Of a DNA stretch of 10,704 bases, positions 8,657 through 10,704 are shown one piece after another. Source of the stretch: Psilocybe azurescens (taxonomy: Eukaryota > Basidiomycota > Agaricomycetes > Agaricales > Agrocybaceae); NCBI GenBank assembly GCA_023853785.1, contig JAJIRX010000566.1:1-10704 (forward strand). The letters are read 5' to 3'. Numbering within the stretch: position 1 is the stretch's first letter; every line of letters starts with the position of its first letter. Under the pieces are notes generated by a model. That model saw only the letters and a list, made by a program, of their open reading frames with translations, ran no database searches and was not told the DNA's origin. A program made the position numbers and the translations under genes.

Positions 8657-8663
8657 TCTCTAT

Positions 8664-9674
8664 CTAGTACTTAGTATGGCCTCCCTTTGCCTTGATAACA
8701 GCCTCCATTCTCCTTGGCATGCTTTCTATAAGCCTTTGGCATGTTTCTGAACATATTTCAGTCCATTCCTTTGCCAATCTCTCCCACAATTCAAATGCTC
8801 CTTTGGGTGGTGTCTCATAGGTGTTCATTTGCCTTTTGAGGTAAACCCAAAGGTGTTCAATGGGGTTGAGATCAGGGATTGTGGTGGCCACTCCATAACT
8901 TCAACATCATTGGCCAAAAACCATTCTTGAGCTTTTTGGAGGTGTGTTTGGGGTCATTATCCTGCTGAAAAATCCTTTTCCCTCTGCCATCTCCAAGTTG
9001 TCAAAGCTTTCATCCACCCCATGCTCCAAAATTCACAGTATTGGTCTGCATTCATCTTCCTCTCAACCTCAGTGAGTGTTCCAACACCATTCCACCCCAT
9101 ACAAGCCCATACCATGAGATTGTTGCCCCCTCCATGCTTGACAGTTGGTAATGTTCTATCTGAGATTGCTTCACCCTTGGGTTTCCATGTATAGACCCTT
9201 CCATCTGAGCCAATCCTGTTGATTTTTGTTTCATCTGACCAGAGTACTCTTTTCCAATCCTCCACAGTCCAGCCAACATGATTCTGGGCAAATTTTAGGT
9301 GTTTTTGACGGTGGATAGCCTTGAGGAGGGCCGTTTGATTTAACAACAGAGCGAAGTTGTTTTCTTTGAGGGCATTTCTGACTGTTTGGGCACAAACAGG
9401 AGAGGAATAGCATCATTGATGAAGTGTGTTGTCTGGACAGCATTGTCCAGCTTTCCTGTTTTGATTTGTGAAAAGACCTGTTTATCCTTGGGAGTAAGCG
9501 GAGGGACATCCATCTTTGTTGTTTTGGGGTTTTCTTTGTTGGCATCCACTTTCCTCTTGATTCTTCCAACAGTAGACTTTCCAAAGCCAGTTTTAGACTC
9601 TATTTGATAAAGAGAATAGCCCTCTTCAGAAGATTGAGGACAGAATTGTATTGAGAAGGTGTTGCAGGCTTCAT
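8664..9674 (-). pseudogene. Tc1-family transposase, broken by about six single-base losses
   Basis: The ATG is at 9674 and a TAG stop at 8664-8666, 1011 nt, close to the usual 340-codon Tc1 transposase. In order along the protein: an N-terminal helix-turn-helix (S-K-T-G-F-G-K-S-T-V-G-R-I), a second DNA-binding half with L-T-P-K-D-K-Q and F-I-N-D, W-S-D-E-T with the first catalytic Asp, F-Q-Q-D-N-D-P-K-H with the second, and P-D-L-N-P-I-E-H-L-W with the Glu. The spacing between the last two is 34 residues once frames are followed. The frame changes near 9640, 9400, 9003, 8983, 8941 and 8877, each time by loss of one base, mostly at runs of identical bases. No active protein can be made from this copy as written. 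The role would be cut-and-paste transposition at TA sites. Confidence 0.92.
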
Positions 9675-9823
9675 GATGTGGTGGTTAAAGAGAAAGATGG
9701 TTGAACTTGAATTCAACATTTCAAATGTGTACAAATAGTGTCACATGACCTTGTTTAATTTTCTCACAATTTATACAAAGCAATTTGGCTTTCTACAAGC
9801 ATGTAAAGCTATTATTTTATAGG

Positions 9824-10031
9824 GTCAAAAACTGTCCCAATGTTTTATTATTTTGTAAATTCCATTACTTAATCAGTGTTTGTTAAAATCATGTGACCTT
9901 GGTGAGAAATATGTTAGTCACATGTTGAACTATAACATATAATATTTTCAGACTTTTACATAATTTATTTTTAAGTTATTAAACAATTAGTGAGAAAGTG
10001 CCAAACATTGGGACAGTTTTTTGAGCTACTG
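9824..10031 (-). repeat. Right terminal inverted repeat of the Tc1-like element
   Basis: Starts GTCAAAAACTGTCCCAATG and ends GGGACAGTTTTTTGAGCTACTG. It is the reverse complement of the left arm with about ten differences, mostly transitions. An open frame over the arm (9979-10173, minus) runs out of the transposon and is not a gene. Confidence 0.92.
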
Positions 10032-10033
10032 TA

Positions 10034-10704
10034 TGTTGCTCAAAATTTAAACTACAAGTCATCCAATAAAGGAGCTTTGCATTTGAAATATTAAAAGCTT
10101 TTGAAGAATATCCAGGATTAGAAATACTTATGGTCCTAAAGAGGAACTTTCCATTTAAAATATCATATTTCATGCCTCTGCAGGTTGGCTCATATTTGAA
10201 CTTTTAAGAGGTATTCAGGTCTTCTCAGTATTTAAAGTATTTTGTAAAATTTAAAACTAACTTATATTTGAAATGTTTTAGAGCCCTAATCTTACCACTT
10301 CATGGGACAGAATATTGAACATCCTGATGTGCAAGGTTATGGTGCTTGTGGGAGGGTGCCTAGCAGTGGCTGTGTTAATCTCAGCCATATTTAGCTAAAT
10401 ATTCTCACAGCTCCACTTTTTTTTTTTAGATTTCAGTCATTTCCTGTCCTGTCCTCATTCTTAATTGCTTATCCCTTCCTCTTGCATTCTCGTTAGTGTC
10501 TATACACATATGTAAGCCCTATATCATGCACTATTCTTAATATGCCTACCTGCACTTTGTTAGAGTTCTGAATACTCAAACGGTGTGTTCCTATGAAGAC
10601 AAAGGTTAATGTATTATTTTATTTAGAGTCTGTCGTTTGAGACTCTTGAGAATGCATAAGATGCGTAGTAAGTATCCAAAGATATTTGAGTAACTTCGTT
10701 AACT
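10034..10704. repeat. Right part of the AT-rich repeat; possible LTR continuing to the window end
   Basis: No gene is visible. Up to about 10290 it repeats the CTTTG[CT]ATTTGAAATAT-like motif seen left of the transposon. From about 10320 the composition changes: a T tract at 10419-10428, pyrimidine-rich DNA, and a final stretch ending TTCGTTAACT. If the flanks are one long terminal repeat starting near 8231, it would be about 880 bp without the 1587-bp insertion. The window ends before this can be settled. Confidence 0.35.

Larger units (their letters stand above)
8447..10031 (-). mobile_element. Tc1/mariner DD34E transposon, 1585 bp, nested insertion
   Basis: Both ends carry CAGTAGCTCAAAAAACTGTC in inverted orientation, flanked by TA at 8445-8446 and 10032-10033, the normal target duplication of Tc1/mariner elements. 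The arms are 8447-8656 (210 bp) and 9824-10031 (208 bp), about 95% identical. Between them is one transposase gene on the minus strand with Tc1-type catalytic blocks. Length, ends and gene order fit a full-length element. The broken transposase means this copy could move only with enzyme from another copy. Arm identity suggests fairly recent arrival. Confidence 0.93.

Noticed and set aside
9231..9607. Alternative open frames over the transposase (9231-9584 minus, 9386-9607 plus)
   Set aside because: They are other-frame or antisense shadows; the Tc1 protein blocks lie in different frames.
9979..10173. Small minus-strand gene at the right end of the transposon
   Set aside because: It runs from host DNA into the terminal repeat, has no recognisable feature and is very AT-rich.
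1..10704. CRISPR array, tRNA, rRNA or bacterial operon
   Set aside because: No regularly spaced direct repeats, no cloverleaf or rRNA-like sequence, and pervasive spliceosomal introns point to a fungus.

Overview
The window looks like nuclear DNA of a basidiomycete fungus, most likely a mushroom-forming agaricomycete. It is rich in short GT-AG introns of roughly 45-65 nt, it has no operons or Shine-Dalgarno sites, and it carries two members of what I recognise as an agaricomycete-type 'GDVG' hypothetical protein family plus a fungal Tc1-like transposon. Genes were rebuilt by eye from protein-like stretches, splice sites and matching intron phases. Exon coordinates are predictions, not transcript-supported.

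Layout. (1) 361-1593, minus: a 5-exon gene whose N-terminal half looks like the alpha-helical bundle of fungal HeLo-like/MLKL-like cell-death or NLR-associated proteins. Its C-terminal half carries two copies of a Gly/Asn motif resembling the HET-s type of amyloid repeat. (2) 1755-2173: a tandem duplication of about 210 bp between divergent genes. (3) 2223-2973, plus: a 5-exon gene for a protein of about 178 aa that I do not recognise. (4) 3041-4733, minus: an intron-containing 'GDVG' gene, seemingly shortened at its C-terminus, whose N-terminus carries the same S-G-N-V-T-T motif as gene 1. (5) 4734-5832: divergent intergenic region with four tandem heptamers. (6) 5833-7718, plus: a 9-exon, 482-aa 'GDVG' paralogue that splices cleanly. 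(7) 7719-8446 and 10034-10704: AT-rich repeat-bearing DNA, perhaps part of an LTR. (8) 8447-10031: a Tc1/mariner DD34E transposon with TA target duplications and 210-bp terminal inverted repeats, nested in that repeat. Its transposase gene is broken by about six single-base losses.

How the genes may work together (inference). Genes 1 and 4 share a short Gly/Asn/Thr motif, C-terminal in the helical protein and N-terminal in the GDVG protein. This mirrors known fungal pairs in which an NLR receptor with one N-terminal amyloid motif (NWD2) seeds a membrane-acting effector with C-terminal amyloid repeats (HET-S). If real, this is an amyloid-coupled pair in which a non-NLR GDVG protein takes the receptor position. 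The second GDVG gene and the unknown 178-aa gene would be neighbours of uncertain role. The transposon is an independent, decaying insertion.
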